Part shown: positions 35,661-44,396 of the stretch, piece by piece
Layout of the letters: each line of letters opens with the position of its first letter
How positions within the stretch are numbered: position 1 is the first letter of the stretch
Notes under the pieces: generated by a model
What the model saw: the letters and a program-made list of their open reading frames with translations, nothing else
The model's database searches: none
Told to the model about the DNA's origin: nothing
Translations under genes and position numbers: made by a program
Assembly (NCBI GenBank): GCA_016717325.1
Contig: JADKFV010000010.1
Location: forward strand, 110,349-174,348
Source of the DNA: Bacteroidota bacterium
Lineage (GTDB): Bacteria > Bacteroidota > Bacteroidia > AKYH767-A > OLB10
Direction of reading: 5' to 3'
DNA length: 64,000 nt

Positions 35661-35677
35661 GTTCAAAATTTTTGAAC
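35661..35677 (+). promoter_or_regulatory. Perfect 17-bp palindrome upstream of lpdA
   Basis: GTTCAAAATTTTTGAAC has 8-base arms around a single T. It lies 61 bases upstream of the -33 element of lpdA, a position suited to an activator or repressor site. No bound protein is known from the sequence. Confidence 0.4.
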
Positions 35678-35738
35678 AATTGAATACCAAGCAAAGTGTC
35701 GGGACTTTTGAACTCCTAAACCTTCGCAACCAATAAAC

Positions 35739-35768
35739 TTTGAACTTCCTTCCACTTACCTATATTTG
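35739..35768 (+). promoter_or_regulatory. Promoter of lpdA
   Basis: TTTG (35739-35742), 18 bases, then TATATTTG (35761-35768): exact matches to both Bacteroidota elements at the usual distance. Transcription should begin near 35774, ahead of the ATG at 35783. Confidence 0.75.
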
Positions 35769-35782
35769 CAAAAAAAATAATC

Positions 35783-37177
35783 ATGTACGATATTGCTATA
35801 ATAGGATCGGGGCCGGGGGGATATGTTGCCGCTATACGTTGCGCTCAACTGGGAATGAAAACTGCAATCATAGAATATTATCCGGCACTTGGCGGCACTT
35901 GCCTCAATGTGGGATGTATACCATCGAAAGCATTGCTCGATTCGAGCGAACATTTTTATAATGCCACTCACACGTTTGCCGAACATGGTATAAAAATAAA
36001 AACAATAGAAGCAGATATTGCACAAATGGTAAAACGTAAAAACGGTGTTGTTTCGCAAACAGTTGATGGCATAAAGTTTTTGATGAAAAAAAATAAAATT
36101 GATGTTTTTACAGGATACGGCAGTTTTGTTTCAACAACAAAAATTAAAATCACCAATAGCGAAGGCGAAAAAATAATTGAAGCAAAAAATACCATTATTG
36201 CCACCGGCAGCAAGCCTGCAACTTTGCCCGGCATTACCATCGATAAAGAAAGAATAATAACCAGTACAGAAGCATTGAACTTAACTGAAATTCCAAAAAA
36301 TATGGTGGTGATAGGTGGCGGTGTTATTGGCCTCGAACTCGGGTCGGTTTATGCCCGGCTTGGTGCAAAAGTACAAGTCATAGAATTTTTGGATGGCATA
36401 ATTCCCACTATGGACAAGGGTTTGGGCAAAGAACTTGAAAAGAGTCTCAAGAAAATAGGGTTCGAGTTTTATTACAAACACAAGGTTACTGGTGTGGTAT
36501 CGAAAGGAAAAACCGTAACCGTAACAGCTGAAAATGATAAAGGCGAAAAGGTAGAATTTAAAGGTGATTATTGTTTAGTAAGTATTGGCCGAAAAGCATA
36601 TACCCAAAACCTGGGATTGGAAAATGCCGGAGTAAAACTTGATGAGCGTGGCCGAGTAGCTGTGAATGAAAAACTACAAACCAATATTACAAATATTTAT
36701 GCAGTAGGCGATGTGGTGCGTGGTGCAATGCTGGCACATAAAGCCGAAGAGGAAGGCGTATTTGTTGCCGAAACTATTGCCGGTCAACATCCACATATTG
36801 AGTATTTGCACATTCCTAATGTGGTATACACATGGCCCGAAGTTGCCGCAGTAGGCTACACTGAAGAAGAATTGAAAATTGCCGGCACAAAATATAAAAC
36901 CGGAATTTTTCCTTTCAAGGCAAGTGGTCGTGCTCGTGCAAGTATGGATACCGATGGATTTGTAAAGGTGCTTGCCGATGCCACTACAGACGAAATACTT
37001 GGTGTACATATGATAGGTCCTCGTTGTGCCGATATAATTGCCGAAGCAGTACTTGCAATGGAATATAAAGCTACTGCCGAAGATGTTGCACGCATATGCC
37101 ACCCTCATCCCACCTATACCGAAGCGCTGAAAGAGGCTTGCCTGGCGGCTTACAACAATGCAGCCATTCACATTTGA
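35783..37177 (+). CDS. lpdA: Dihydrolipoyl dehydrogenase
   Basis: 464 residues, the full E3 flavoprotein that reoxidises lipoamide in the pyruvate and 2-oxoglutarate dehydrogenase complexes. FAD-binding GSGPGGYVAAIRCAQLG is at 8-24. The redox disulfide is Cys40-Cys45 in GGTCLNVGCIPSK. The NAD-binding fold has VVIGGGVIGLELGSVYARLG, and the catalytic His442-Glu447 pair is in CHPHPTYTEAL near the end. It is not next to E1 or E2 genes here, so it probably serves several complexes. It has its own promoter. Confidence 0.96.
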   Translation: MYDIAIIGSGPGGYVAAIRCAQLGMKTAIIEYYPALGGTCLNVGCIPSKALLDSSEHFYNATHTFAEHGIKIKTIEADIAQMVKRKNGVVSQTVDGIKFLMKKNKIDVFTGYGSFVSTTKIKITNSEGEKIIEAKNTIIATGSKPATLPGITIDKERIITSTEALNLTEIPKNMVVIGGGVIGLELGSVYARLGAKVQVIEFLDGIIPTMDKGLGKELEKSLKKIGFEFYYKHKVTGVVSKGKTVTVTAENDKGEKVEFKGDYCLVSIGRKAYTQNLGLENAGVKLDERGRVAVNEKLQTNITNIYAVGDVVRGAMLAHKAEEEGVFVAETIAGQHPHIEYLHIPNVVYTWPEVAAVGYTEEELKIAGTKYKTGIFPFKASGRARASMDTDGFVKVLADATTDEILGVHMIGPRCADIIAEAVLAMEYKATAEDVARICHPHPTYTEALKEACLAAYNNAAIHI

Positions 37178-37252
37178 TGCACAACACAGAGTTATGAAAA
37201 CGATTGAATATAAATTTTCTACCTTGCGCCTCAATTTATAGCACATAAGAAA

Positions 37253-37648
37253 ATGGAAAGTACGCGACAACAAAAATTTGCGCGCAGCATACAAAAAGAT
37301 TTAGGAGATATTTTTCAGCGTGATGGACGCGATTTTTTTGGCAATGCCTTTGTTACGGTTACTCAAGTGCGCATTACTCCCGACTTGTCGCTTGCTCGTG
37401 TGAATGTGAGCATATTGCAAAAATCTTTGCGTACCAATGCTATGGAAATGTTGCGCAGAGCTAAACCCGAAATTCGTAAGCGACTTGGTATGAAATTGAA
37501 AGATACCATTCATCATATTCCTGATTTAGAATTCTTTCTCGATGAGTCGCTCGACCATGTTGAAAAAATGGACAGCATTATGAAAAATATTATTATTCCC
37601 GACCAAACAAAAACCAATCCCGAAGACTATTCGGAGGAAATAGATTAA
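37253..37648 (+). CDS. rbfA: Ribosome-binding factor A
   Basis: 131 residues with the single KH-type fold of RbfA, which matures the 30S subunit by acting on 16S rRNA. Hallmarks are RQQKFARSIQKDLGDIFQRDGRDF, VTVTQVRITPDLSLARVNVSIL and ELEF-like IPDLEFFLDESLDHVEKMDSI. The acidic C-terminal end is typical. It starts 75 bases after lpdA and may share its transcript. The following methyltransferase gene begins 52 bases downstream. Confidence 0.93.
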   Translation: MESTRQQKFARSIQKDLGDIFQRDGRDFFGNAFVTVTQVRITPDLSLARVNVSILQKSLRTNAMEMLRRAKPEIRKRLGMKLKDTIHHIPDLEFFLDESLDHVEKMDSIMKNIIIPDQTKTNPEDYSEEID

Positions 37649-37700
37649 CACAGTTTTTTTTAATCTTCAATAAAAGTCAAACAAAAAAAGAAATAAGACA

Positions 37701-38507
37701 ATGGAATACGACCCTATAAAACGTTCGTTGGGCAACGTTTTCAACAAGAGCGTTTTTTTACGAAAACTGTTTTACAACCTTCTCGATTTGCTGTTGCTAC
37801 GTTGCTGGCATATTCACAAAGAATTAAAAGCATGGCAAAAAACTGTTACCGATTCGGCAAAAATATTTGATGCCGGTGCGGGCTTTGGGCAGTATTCGTA
37901 TTACATGCATACCATGAATAAAAACTGGGAAATACTTTCGGCCGATGTTAAGGAAGAACAAGTGGCAGATTGCAATGCATTTTTCAAAAAACTTGGTACT
38001 GATAAAGTGAAATTTATTGTGGCCGATCTTACCCAATATAAACAACCGGACACATTTGATTTGGTAGTATGTGTAGATGTAATGGAACACATATTAGATG
38101 ACGTAGCATGTTTTCGCAATTATGCAGCATCGCTCAAAAAAGGAGGCATGTTGCTCATAAGTACACCAAGCGATCAGGGTGGCAGCGATGTGCACGAAGG
38201 AAGCGAAGAATCGTTTATAGGCGAGCATGTGCGCGATGGATATCCTATCGAAGAAATAAAACAAAAAATACTTGCATCGGGCTTTTCGAAAGTTGATGCG
38301 CGATATAATTATGGCTCACCGGGAAAAATATCGTGGCGACTGAGTATGAAATATCCTATACAGGTTTTGGGCGTTTCGAAATTATTTTTTGTGCTGTTGC
38401 CATTTTATTACATCATCGTATACCCTGTATGTTATGTTCTCAACTGGATGGATGTTAATGGCAATCATGTAACCGGAACAGGACTGGTAGTGAAGGCCTG
38501 GAAGTAG
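37701..38507 (+). CDS. Class I SAM-dependent methyltransferase
   Basis: 268 residues. Motif I is IFDAGAGFGQYSYY (SAM glycine loop), the acidic end of strand 2 is LSADVKEEQ, and motif post-I is FDLVVCVDVMEHILDDVACFRNY with its typical DVMEH. This is the UbiE/COQ5-like group acting on small molecules or lipids. The C-terminal 60 residues contain a hydrophobic segment (LFFVLLPFYYIIVYPVCYVLNW) which would tether it to the membrane, hinting at a lipid or lipid-linked glycan substrate. Substrate cannot be told from sequence. Downstream of rbfA. Confidence 0.85.
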   Translation: MEYDPIKRSLGNVFNKSVFLRKLFYNLLDLLLLRCWHIHKELKAWQKTVTDSAKIFDAGAGFGQYSYYMHTMNKNWEILSADVKEEQVADCNAFFKKLGTDKVKFIVADLTQYKQPDTFDLVVCVDVMEHILDDVACFRNYAASLKKGGMLLISTPSDQGGSDVHEGSEESFIGEHVRDGYPIEEIKQKILASGFSKVDARYNYGSPGKISWRLSMKYPIQVLGVSKLFFVLLPFYYIIVYPVCYVLNWMDVNGNHVTGTGLVVKAWK

Positions 38508-38591
38508 ATTAAATATTTATACGTTTTTAATTTAGCTGTTTTCTTTTTTCCCAAATAGCTCTGATGTAGCTAACCAAAAAATGTACGGGAT

Positions 38592-39230
38592 TTATATTTT
38601 CTGTGCAATTATCACATCATTAGTCTGGTGTACATTCATCATCATATCTATTGTAAAATTATTTGCTGCAAAATTTAGTTTCATTTCGTCCAATACTTTT
38701 CGCGACATAGTAGATTGCATGGTGTTGTAGATGATATATCCAGAGGGTTTAACCAATAAGCATATAGCATCAATAAAAGTTTTACCTGTAAATTTTTCAG
38801 GTATGGTATCTACTACAAAAACATCGATAATTATTAGGTCGAATTTTTTGTTTGTTTGCTGCACATATTCATAAGCATCAGCATTCACAATCGAAATGTT
38901 GGCGAATTTTTCTATTTCAAACTCCTCCTTTGCAATGGCAATAATTTGGGCATCAATTTCTACCAGTTCGATAAAAGCTTGCGAATGAAAATGTTGGCGT
39001 ATAGTTTCAACAATTGAACCCGCGCCCATGCCTAGTGCTAAAACTGTTTTTATTTCACGGTCAAAATTTATGTGCTTCAGTGCTTTATGCAATATTTTTT
39101 GCAGCACCCCATACGAATAGTTTGTATTCAATATGTCAACTGTTTTCTTACCATCAAGCATGTTTATTTCTATAGTTCCGTTAATGGGCGAAACATATTT
39201 TTTCACCGGAACCGAAAAGAAATAACTCAA
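38592..39230 (-). CDS. Spermidine synthase-like methyltransferase-fold protein
   Basis: 212 residues with a Rossmann fold of the spermidine synthase family: LALGMGAGSIVETIRQHF (glycine loop), IELVEIDAQIIAIAKEEF (acidic end of strand 2) and FDLIIIDVFVVDTIPEKF. It lacks the N-terminal domain and the usual polyamine-site residues of true spermidine synthases. It belongs with the 'fused MFS/spermidine synthase' relatives of unknown reaction. It is convergent to the methyltransferase at 37701 and stands alone on its strand. Confidence 0.8.
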   Translation of the reverse strand: MSYFFSVPVKKYVSPINGTIEINMLDGKKTVDILNTNYSYGVLQKILHKALKHINFDREIKTVLALGMGAGSIVETIRQHFHSQAFIELVEIDAQIIAIAKEEFEIEKFANISIVNADAYEYVQQTNKKFDLIIIDVFVVDTIPEKFTGKTFIDAICLLVKPSGYIIYNTMQSTMSRKVLDEMKLNFAANNFTIDMMMNVHQTNDVIIAQKI

Positions 39231-39340
39231 TATTTTTTGAAAATCAGACGCACATTATTTTTTATAAATGTAATAAATCAAAAAAAACTTAATTGCATAC
39301 AATGATACATTTTGTTTTATGATTGCTTAAAATAATGAAT

Positions 39341-39374
39341 AAAAAAAACGCGACAAATGATTGTCGCGTTCTTT
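39341..39374 (-). terminator. Terminator of the thioredoxin-like gene
   Basis: AACGCGACAA-ATGA-TTGTCGCGTT (39347-39370) with A and T runs on either side, 24 bases after the stop at 39398. Confidence 0.85.
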
Positions 39375-39397
39375 AAAAATCAAAAAAAAATAAAGTT

Positions 39398-40033
39398 TTA
39401 TTTCTTCCATTTAATGGTACAACCAATAGCTTTTGTACTTGCTTGTGTTACAGGCTGCCCTGCAATAAGCTCGGTAAGTGCGGCTTCAACATACATTTCG
39501 CTCACTTCTTCCACATTGTCGGCATTGTTATCAATTGCGCCAATATATTTTACTACAAGGTCTTTCTTTTCACGTTGCACAATAAAAATGTGTGGTGTGC
39601 GAGTAGCACCAAATTGTTTTGCAACGTTTTGTGTGTCGTCATACAAATAAGGGAACGAGAATTTCTTTTCCTTAGCACGTACAATCATGTTTTCATATGA
39701 GTCTTCGGGCACTATATCTTTATCGTTGCTATTGATAGCCACCACCGGAAATCCCTGCGATCCGTATCTGCGGTTGATATCAATTATGCGGTCTTCATAC
39801 TTCACCGAAAAGGGACAATGATTGCAAGTGAATACTACCACATATCCTTTGACATTGAGGTCGCTGGCAATAGAAAAATATTTTCCATCTACTCCTTTGA
39901 GTTTAAAATCCTTTATCACATCGCCTACTTTATAACCGACAGTTTCACCTTCGGGTATAAATGCAAAGTGTGCCATCAAAAATAATATGGCAATAGCGAC
40001 AAAGCCAAATTTTGAAATCATTTTTTTCATCAT
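39398..40033 (-). CDS. Secreted thioredoxin-like/AhpC-TSA family protein
   Basis: 211 residues. Signal peptide or anchor at 1-25 (ISKFGFVAIAILFLMAHFAFI). Then a redoxin fold: GDVIKDFKLKGVDGKYFSIASDL, VVVFTCNHCPFSV with the redox pair Cys70 and Cys73 (CNHC), FPVVAINSNDKDIVPEDS, and a cis-Pro region ATRTPHIFIV. The CNHCPFS motif is typical of a Bacteroidota periplasmic subgroup annotated as thioredoxin or 'alkyl hydroperoxide reductase'. It should handle disulfides or peroxides in the periplasm. It lies upstream of a terminator, 19 bases after the DUF6799 gene, and both may be one transcript. Confidence 0.88.
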   Translation of the reverse strand: MMKKMISKFGFVAIAILFLMAHFAFIPEGETVGYKVGDVIKDFKLKGVDGKYFSIASDLNVKGYVVVFTCNHCPFSVKYEDRIIDINRRYGSQGFPVVAINSNDKDIVPEDSYENMIVRAKEKKFSFPYLYDDTQNVAKQFGATRTPHIFIVQREKKDLVVKYIGAIDNNADNVEEVSEMYVEAALTELIAGQPVTQASTKAIGCTIKWKK

Positions 40034-40052
40034 AAATTATATTTTTTAAATA

Positions 40053-40397
40053 TTATTTGCTGGAAGGTACTGCTTGCTTTGCGCTGTTTTTTTGGGTTGG
40101 GCTGCACGATGATTTCATGAGCTCACCTTTTTCGTTTACACACTGTCCGTTTGTAAGGGTAATGGTTTCGCCCTTTTCGTTAGTCACCATACCGGTTGTA
40201 GTAATGCGGCCTTTGCCTGCAACTTCAAGCGGCTGTTTCATTTCGGTTACATCGGCACCTTTGCAAACATACATTTTGCCATCTTTCATCATGTAGCATG
40301 TTTCACCTTTTTTGCAGCACGATTGTGCGTTTACATTGTAAGTGGAAATTGCGAATAAGGCAACTAAGCAAATCCACATCATCGATTTTAATTTCAT
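40053..40397 (-). CDS. Secreted DUF6799 protein
   Basis: 114 residues from the ATG at 40397; a longer reading from 40445 adds 16 residues ahead of a good signal peptide and is less likely. Signal peptide 1-25 (WICLVALFAISTYNVNAQ). The mature protein begins SCCKKGETCYMMKDGKMYVCKG, with CYMMKDGKMYVCKG the recognisable DUF6799 pattern, repeated weakly as TGMVTNEKGETITLTNGQCVNEKGE. Function unknown. The cysteines (five) suggest a periplasmic metal or disulfide role, perhaps with the thioredoxin-like protein encoded just downstream. Confidence 0.75.
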   Translation of the reverse strand: MKLKSMMWICLVALFAISTYNVNAQSCCKKGETCYMMKDGKMYVCKGADVTEMKQPLEVAGKGRITTTGMVTNEKGETITLTNGQCVNEKGELMKSSCSPTQKNSAKQAVPSSK

Positions 40398-40566
40398 TTT
40401 TTTTGTTTTTAGATTTTGAATGGCGAAGATAAAAACTAATGGCAATACAAAAATGATTTTTTGATTTGTTTGCAGTCAAAGTGGTTTTTGTTTTTCGGTA
40501 AGGAATCACAAAAGGGATTGCAAAAATTTGCGAAATAATTGATCTGAAAAGAAGAAAGCACTATTA

Positions 40567-41076
40567 CTATTCAGTGTATGTCTTTACCAGTTTTTTGGTT
40601 TGTTGTGCCTCCGCTTTTGTAAGGTTGCCATCGAATACTACTACTGTTATTGCATAAACTCCATATTGCCAGCTTTCGGTTTGCAAATTTATTCGAAACC
40701 TGTCAACAGAATTTAAAAATTGCTCGTACACAACAGTACCAAATAAATTGCTGATAAAAATGCGAACCGGAGCTTTACTTTTTACATACAAATCGAGTGT
40801 AAGATCGTATGCAAACAATGTTGGCTGAATATCGAAATCGGCACCAAGGCATGGTCCGTTTTCATAGTAATTTACATGATATGCATAAAGCGCAAGTTTT
40901 GGATTGCGGTAAGTTTTACCATCGCAGCCACACACAGGTTCGTATTCGCAATTGCAAACATAATATGGGTCGTCTGTTGATAGGGTATCTTTACAAGGAA
41001 ACGGATTTGTTTGTGCCTCACAAATATTGAAGGCAAATGCCATCACTATGAAAATCAGCAAACTTTTTATTGTCAT
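40567..41076 (-). CDS. Secreted protein with Kazal-type inhibitor domain
   Basis: 169 residues. Signal peptide 1-21 (LLIFIVMAFAFNICEA). Residues about 38-78 form a Kazal-type serine protease inhibitor domain: VCNCEYEPVCGCDGKTY with Cys41, 43, 49, 51, the conserved Tyr56, and Cys76 of NGPC. The rest is a beta domain with a T9SS-like look (FDIQPTLFAYDLTLDLYVKSKAPVRIFISNLFG, then YGVYAITVVVFDG), though it lacks the full sorting-domain end. It could block proteases of predators, hosts or competitors. It begins two bases after the sdhB stop, so the two share a transcript, an odd partnership. Confidence 0.82.
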   Translation of the reverse strand: MTIKSLLIFIVMAFAFNICEAQTNPFPCKDTLSTDDPYYVCNCEYEPVCGCDGKTYRNPKLALYAYHVNYYENGPCLGADFDIQPTLFAYDLTLDLYVKSKAPVRIFISNLFGTVVYEQFLNSVDRFRINLQTESWQYGVYAITVVVFDGNLTKAEAQQTKKLVKTYTE

Positions 41077-41078
41077 TA

Positions 41079-41819
41079 TTACGATAATTTAGCAGCGTAA
41101 TATTCACGGTTCAGGCGGGCAATATTCGACACACTAATTTGTTTTGGGCATTCGGCTTCGCATGCTTCTGTGTTGGTGCAATTGCCAAATCCTTCGTTAT
41201 CCATAGCGGCAACCATATTCAGTACACGGTCTTTGCCTTCTACTTTGCCTTGTGGTAAAAGTGCATACTGCGATACCTTGGCCGATACAAATAACATGGC
41301 CGAACTATTTTTACAAGCAGCTACGCATGCTCCACATCCTATACACTCTGCGGCATGAAATGCTAAATCAGAATTTTGTTTTGAAATTGGTATTGCATTG
41401 GCATCGGGCACCGAACCGGTATTTACCGAAATAAATCCTCCCGCCTGTTGTATACGATCGAATGCTGTACGGTCAACTACCAAATCGCGCAGCACAGGGA
41501 ATGCTGTAGCACGAAAAGGCTCTATCACTATGGTATCGCCATCTTTAAAAGTACGCATATGCAACTGGCAAGTAGTTACTCCCTTCAAAGGACCATGCGC
41601 CTGGCCATTAATAACCACACCGCAAGTGCCACAAATTCCTTCGCGACAATCGTGGTCGAATGCAATGGGATTTTTACCATCTTTCAGCAGCATCTCATTA
41701 GTAATATCAAGCATTTCGAGAAACGACATATCCGGGCTAACATCGTTCACTACGTAATTTTCAAATGAACCTTCAGCGTTTTTACTTTTTTGTCGCCACA
41801 CTTTTAAATTAATCTTCAT
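41079..41819 (-). CDS. sdhB: Succinate dehydrogenase/fumarate reductase iron-sulfur subunit
   Basis: 246 residues from the ATG at 41819; an in-frame ATG 27 codons earlier adds sequence without homology. It carries the electron chain between the flavoprotein SdhA and the membrane subunit. The [2Fe-2S] ligands are in CREGICGTC (58, 63, 66) and Cys84. The [4Fe-4S] and [3Fe-4S] cysteines are in CIGCGACVAACKN and ACEAECPKQIS. Sequence starts MKINLKVWRQK, typical of the Bacteroidota/epsilon-type complex. The sdhA and sdhC genes, normally adjacent, are not in this window. The Kazal-domain gene follows two bases downstream. Confidence 0.93.
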   Translation of the reverse strand: MKINLKVWRQKSKNAEGSFENYVVNDVSPDMSFLEMLDITNEMLLKDGKNPIAFDHDCREGICGTCGVVINGQAHGPLKGVTTCQLHMRTFKDGDTIVIEPFRATAFPVLRDLVVDRTAFDRIQQAGGFISVNTGSVPDANAIPISKQNSDLAFHAAECIGCGACVAACKNSSAMLFVSAKVSQYALLPQGKVEGKDRVLNMVAAMDNEGFGNCTNTEACEAECPKQISVSNIARLNREYYAAKLS

Positions 41820-42055
41820 ACCCTCAATTTTTGTGATTGCAATGTTAGTAAACAAATTATTAATCGACAAGTTAATGCTATTAAAGCGAAGAATGGACAA
41901 TTTTATTTTGCAAAAAGTATTTTGTTTAAATTTATTTCCTCATTCCATTTTATTAAAAGTGAATTTGATTTGATAACGAACCTAATATATTTAAAACATA
42001 TACTTCACGTCACTATTTTATTTTCATTTGCGTTAAACTAAAAAGCCTATACCAA

Positions 42056-43411
42056 ATGCGTGTTATTTATTTAATTCTAAATTTAGTTTTTATATCCATC
42101 GAGGCCCAAGGCCAAAATTGTTTCGAAATAAAAAGCATACTGGTAGATGCATGTGGCACACCCGAAGGTGAAAACGAAATGGTACGTTTGGATGTTGGAG
42201 CAACAGCAATTGCTGTGAGCAATTTATCGGTTGACTGGCCGAATAATAATTTTTTAAATTTCTGTCAATCGAGTATTACAGCACAGTTGACAGCAACACT
42301 TAATGCATCCATTCAAGGTTGTGGATTGCTGCTCGAACCTACAAATGGAGTTATACCACCATATACAAAGTTACTTATTATTACCAGCACCAATGTAAGT
42401 ACCACTGCCAATTCATTTTCAAATTTAAATGATACGTTAATGGTATTGTATCAATGCGTTGGTAATACTGCAGGGCACTTTGCAAACTACAATACCAGCC
42501 CGGGTTTACGCACACTCATTATTTCAAATAACAGTAACTCTTGTACCGATAGTGTTACTTACGATCGTAATTTGCTGGTGGATCAAAACGGGGGGCAAAG
42601 TGGTTTGTATGACTTCAATGGTTCGTCTGTTTTGTTTGACAATGCAGGCGTGGCAACATATGTAAATTACGGTTGCCAGGCTTTGGGTGCCGGCACCGGA
42701 GCATTTGCAGGTAACGATACTACTGCTTGTGCCGGCACTGCCATAACTGTAAATGGAAATGTGTTGGGCGCATCACTAAATGTTTTGTGGAGCGGAGGTA
42801 CTGGCACATTTGCCAATGCAACAAGTGCACAAACTATCTACACTCCGGGAGCAAATGATACCGGCCTGGTATTTTTAATTTTTACAGCTTATGGCATTTG
42901 CAATACTTCCGTTTCCGATACAATCATCATGGATTATACATATTTGCCTGCTCCATTACTTTCTCAAAATGGAAATTATATTTTGAGCAATGTTATAAAT
43001 CCTGCATATATGTACTCATGGACTTTTAATGGCAATGCCATTCCAAATGCAGATTCTTCGGCTGTTATTGCTGCGCAGCCCGGTTGCTATCAACTTACCA
43101 TTACAAATTCGCAAGGATGCAGCAACACTTCTAATTTGCTTTGTATAACAACCATGAGTGAAATAAATCAGAACAATGATTACTCATTTTTAGCTGTTGG
43201 TCAAAACTTATATTTACTCCATTGCAACACCGGTAATAGCAAAGAACAAACAGTTTCAATATTGGATATTGCGGGCCGCAGGGTTAAGAGCTTCACATTT
43301 ACAAATCACAATAGTTTGAATATTGATGTTTCCACTTTTGCAAAAGGTATTTATTTTTTAACCATCACCAATGAAAACAATTTTGTACAATTTAAAATGA
43401 TAAAGCAATAG
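42056..43411 (+). CDS. T9SS-secreted protein with lamin-tail-like domain
   Basis: 451 residues. Signal peptide 1-20 (LILNLVFISIEAQG). Residues about 22-200 (CFEIKSILVDACGTPEGENEMVRL, LLLEPTNGVIPPYTKLLIITS) resemble the lamin-tail type of surface domain. Ig-like repeats follow (FAGNDTTACAGTAITVNGNV; AAQPGCYQLTITNSQGC). The last 75 residues are a type A T9SS sorting domain (VSILDIAGRRVKSFTF, FAKGIYFLTITNENNFVQFKMIK). The protein should be displayed on the cell surface. No catalytic motif is visible. Confidence 0.85.
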   Translation: MRVIYLILNLVFISIEAQGQNCFEIKSILVDACGTPEGENEMVRLDVGATAIAVSNLSVDWPNNNFLNFCQSSITAQLTATLNASIQGCGLLLEPTNGVIPPYTKLLIITSTNVSTTANSFSNLNDTLMVLYQCVGNTAGHFANYNTSPGLRTLIISNNSNSCTDSVTYDRNLLVDQNGGQSGLYDFNGSSVLFDNAGVATYVNYGCQALGAGTGAFAGNDTTACAGTAITVNGNVLGASLNVLWSGGTGTFANATSAQTIYTPGANDTGLVFLIFTAYGICNTSVSDTIIMDYTYLPAPLLSQNGNYILSNVINPAYMYSWTFNGNAIPNADSSAVIAAQPGCYQLTITNSQGCSNTSNLLCITTMSEINQNNDYSFLAVGQNLYLLHCNTGNSKEQTVSILDIAGRRVKSFTFTNHNSLNIDVSTFAKGIYFLTITNENNFVQFKMIKQ

Positions 43412-43542
43412 GCTTTTAGGCCTTGCCAATTAATTTTAACTGGTTATAAGTTTTTAAACAAATGTTGCCAAAAGGCCATAGAATATTCAAGTTTATTACA
43501 TATTTGCACCCTTTAAAAATAAAAGGACTAAAATATTAATTT

Positions 43543-44358
43543 ATGAATTACTCTGGATTATTAGAAACTGCAATAGTGGCATCGATAGAAGCCGGCAAAG
43601 AAATTTTGGATGTTTACTCTCAACCCATAGCAGTAGAAACCAAGGATGACAAATCGCCACTTACCATGGCCGATAAGCGTGCGCATCTAAAAATAATGGA
43701 ATATTTATCTACGACAACATTGCCTGTTTTAAGCGAAGAAGGAAAGCACATGGCCTATGAAGAAAGGTCATCGTGGACCATGTTTTGGCTTGTAGATCCG
43801 CTTGATGGCACAAAAGAATTTATTAAGCGTAATGGAGAATTTACTGTAAACATTGCATTGATAGAAAATCAAAAACCTGTTGCCGGTGTAATATATGTTC
43901 CCGTTACCGGAGAATTATATTTTGCCTCAATAAGCGATGGTGCATTTAAGTGCGAAAATGTTTTAACAGCAAATGTTGTAAAGGGGAGCGAAGGATTTTT
44001 GGAGATGCTAAAAACACAATCAACAAAATTAAATAATACCACAAAGCCTGATAAATATACTGTAGTAGCAAGCCGCTCGCATATGTCGCCCGAAACCGAA
44101 GAATTAATTGCAAAACTAAGAATACAATATGGCGAACTTGACATGGTGAGTAAAGGAAGCTCGCTCAAGTTATGCCTGGTTGCCGAAGGCAAGGCCAATA
44201 TATATCCCCGCCTGGCACCTACTATGGAATGGGACACCGCTGCCGGGCAAGCTGTATGTGAAATTGCGGGCTGCACCGTTATCAATCACCACACACAAAC
44301 ACCGGTGTTGTACAACAAAGAAAATTTGCTCAACCCTTGGTTTGTAGTTTCACAATAA
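43543..44358 (+). CDS. cysQ: 3'(2'),5'-bisphosphate nucleotidase CysQ
   Basis: 271 residues of the inositol monophosphatase fold. It hydrolyses PAP (adenosine 3',5'-bisphosphate), the by-product of sulfotransferases. Metal ligands are Glu65/66 in LSEEGKH, and Asp85 and Asp88 in WLVDPLDGTKEF. The C-terminal Asp is in TMEWDTAAGQAV. The KGEFT-like KRNGEFTVNIALIE is also the CysQ pattern. Directly downstream lies the gene with a PAPS-dependent sulfotransferase domain, which gives the enzyme an obvious job here, since PAP inhibits sulfotransferases. Confidence 0.93.
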   Translation: MNYSGLLETAIVASIEAGKEILDVYSQPIAVETKDDKSPLTMADKRAHLKIMEYLSTTTLPVLSEEGKHMAYEERSSWTMFWLVDPLDGTKEFIKRNGEFTVNIALIENQKPVAGVIYVPVTGELYFASISDGAFKCENVLTANVVKGSEGFLEMLKTQSTKLNNTTKPDKYTVVASRSHMSPETEELIAKLRIQYGELDMVSKGSSLKLCLVAEGKANIYPRLAPTMEWDTAAGQAVCEIAGCTVINHHTQTPVLYNKENLLNPWFVVSQ

Positions 44359-44396
44359 TGAATAGAAACGAAATATTCATTTTATAAAAAGAAACA

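Larger units (their letters stand above)
35268..35782. other. 515-bp intergenic region before lpdA
   Basis: Contains the terminator of the preceding gene (35349-35387), a perfect palindrome (35661-35677) and the lpdA promoter (35739-35768). On the minus strand 35596-35715 is an open stretch of 40 codons with a coding-like composition (DTLLGIQLFKNFERLLMEF) but no upstream start. It could be the remnant of a lost gene. Confidence 0.5.
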
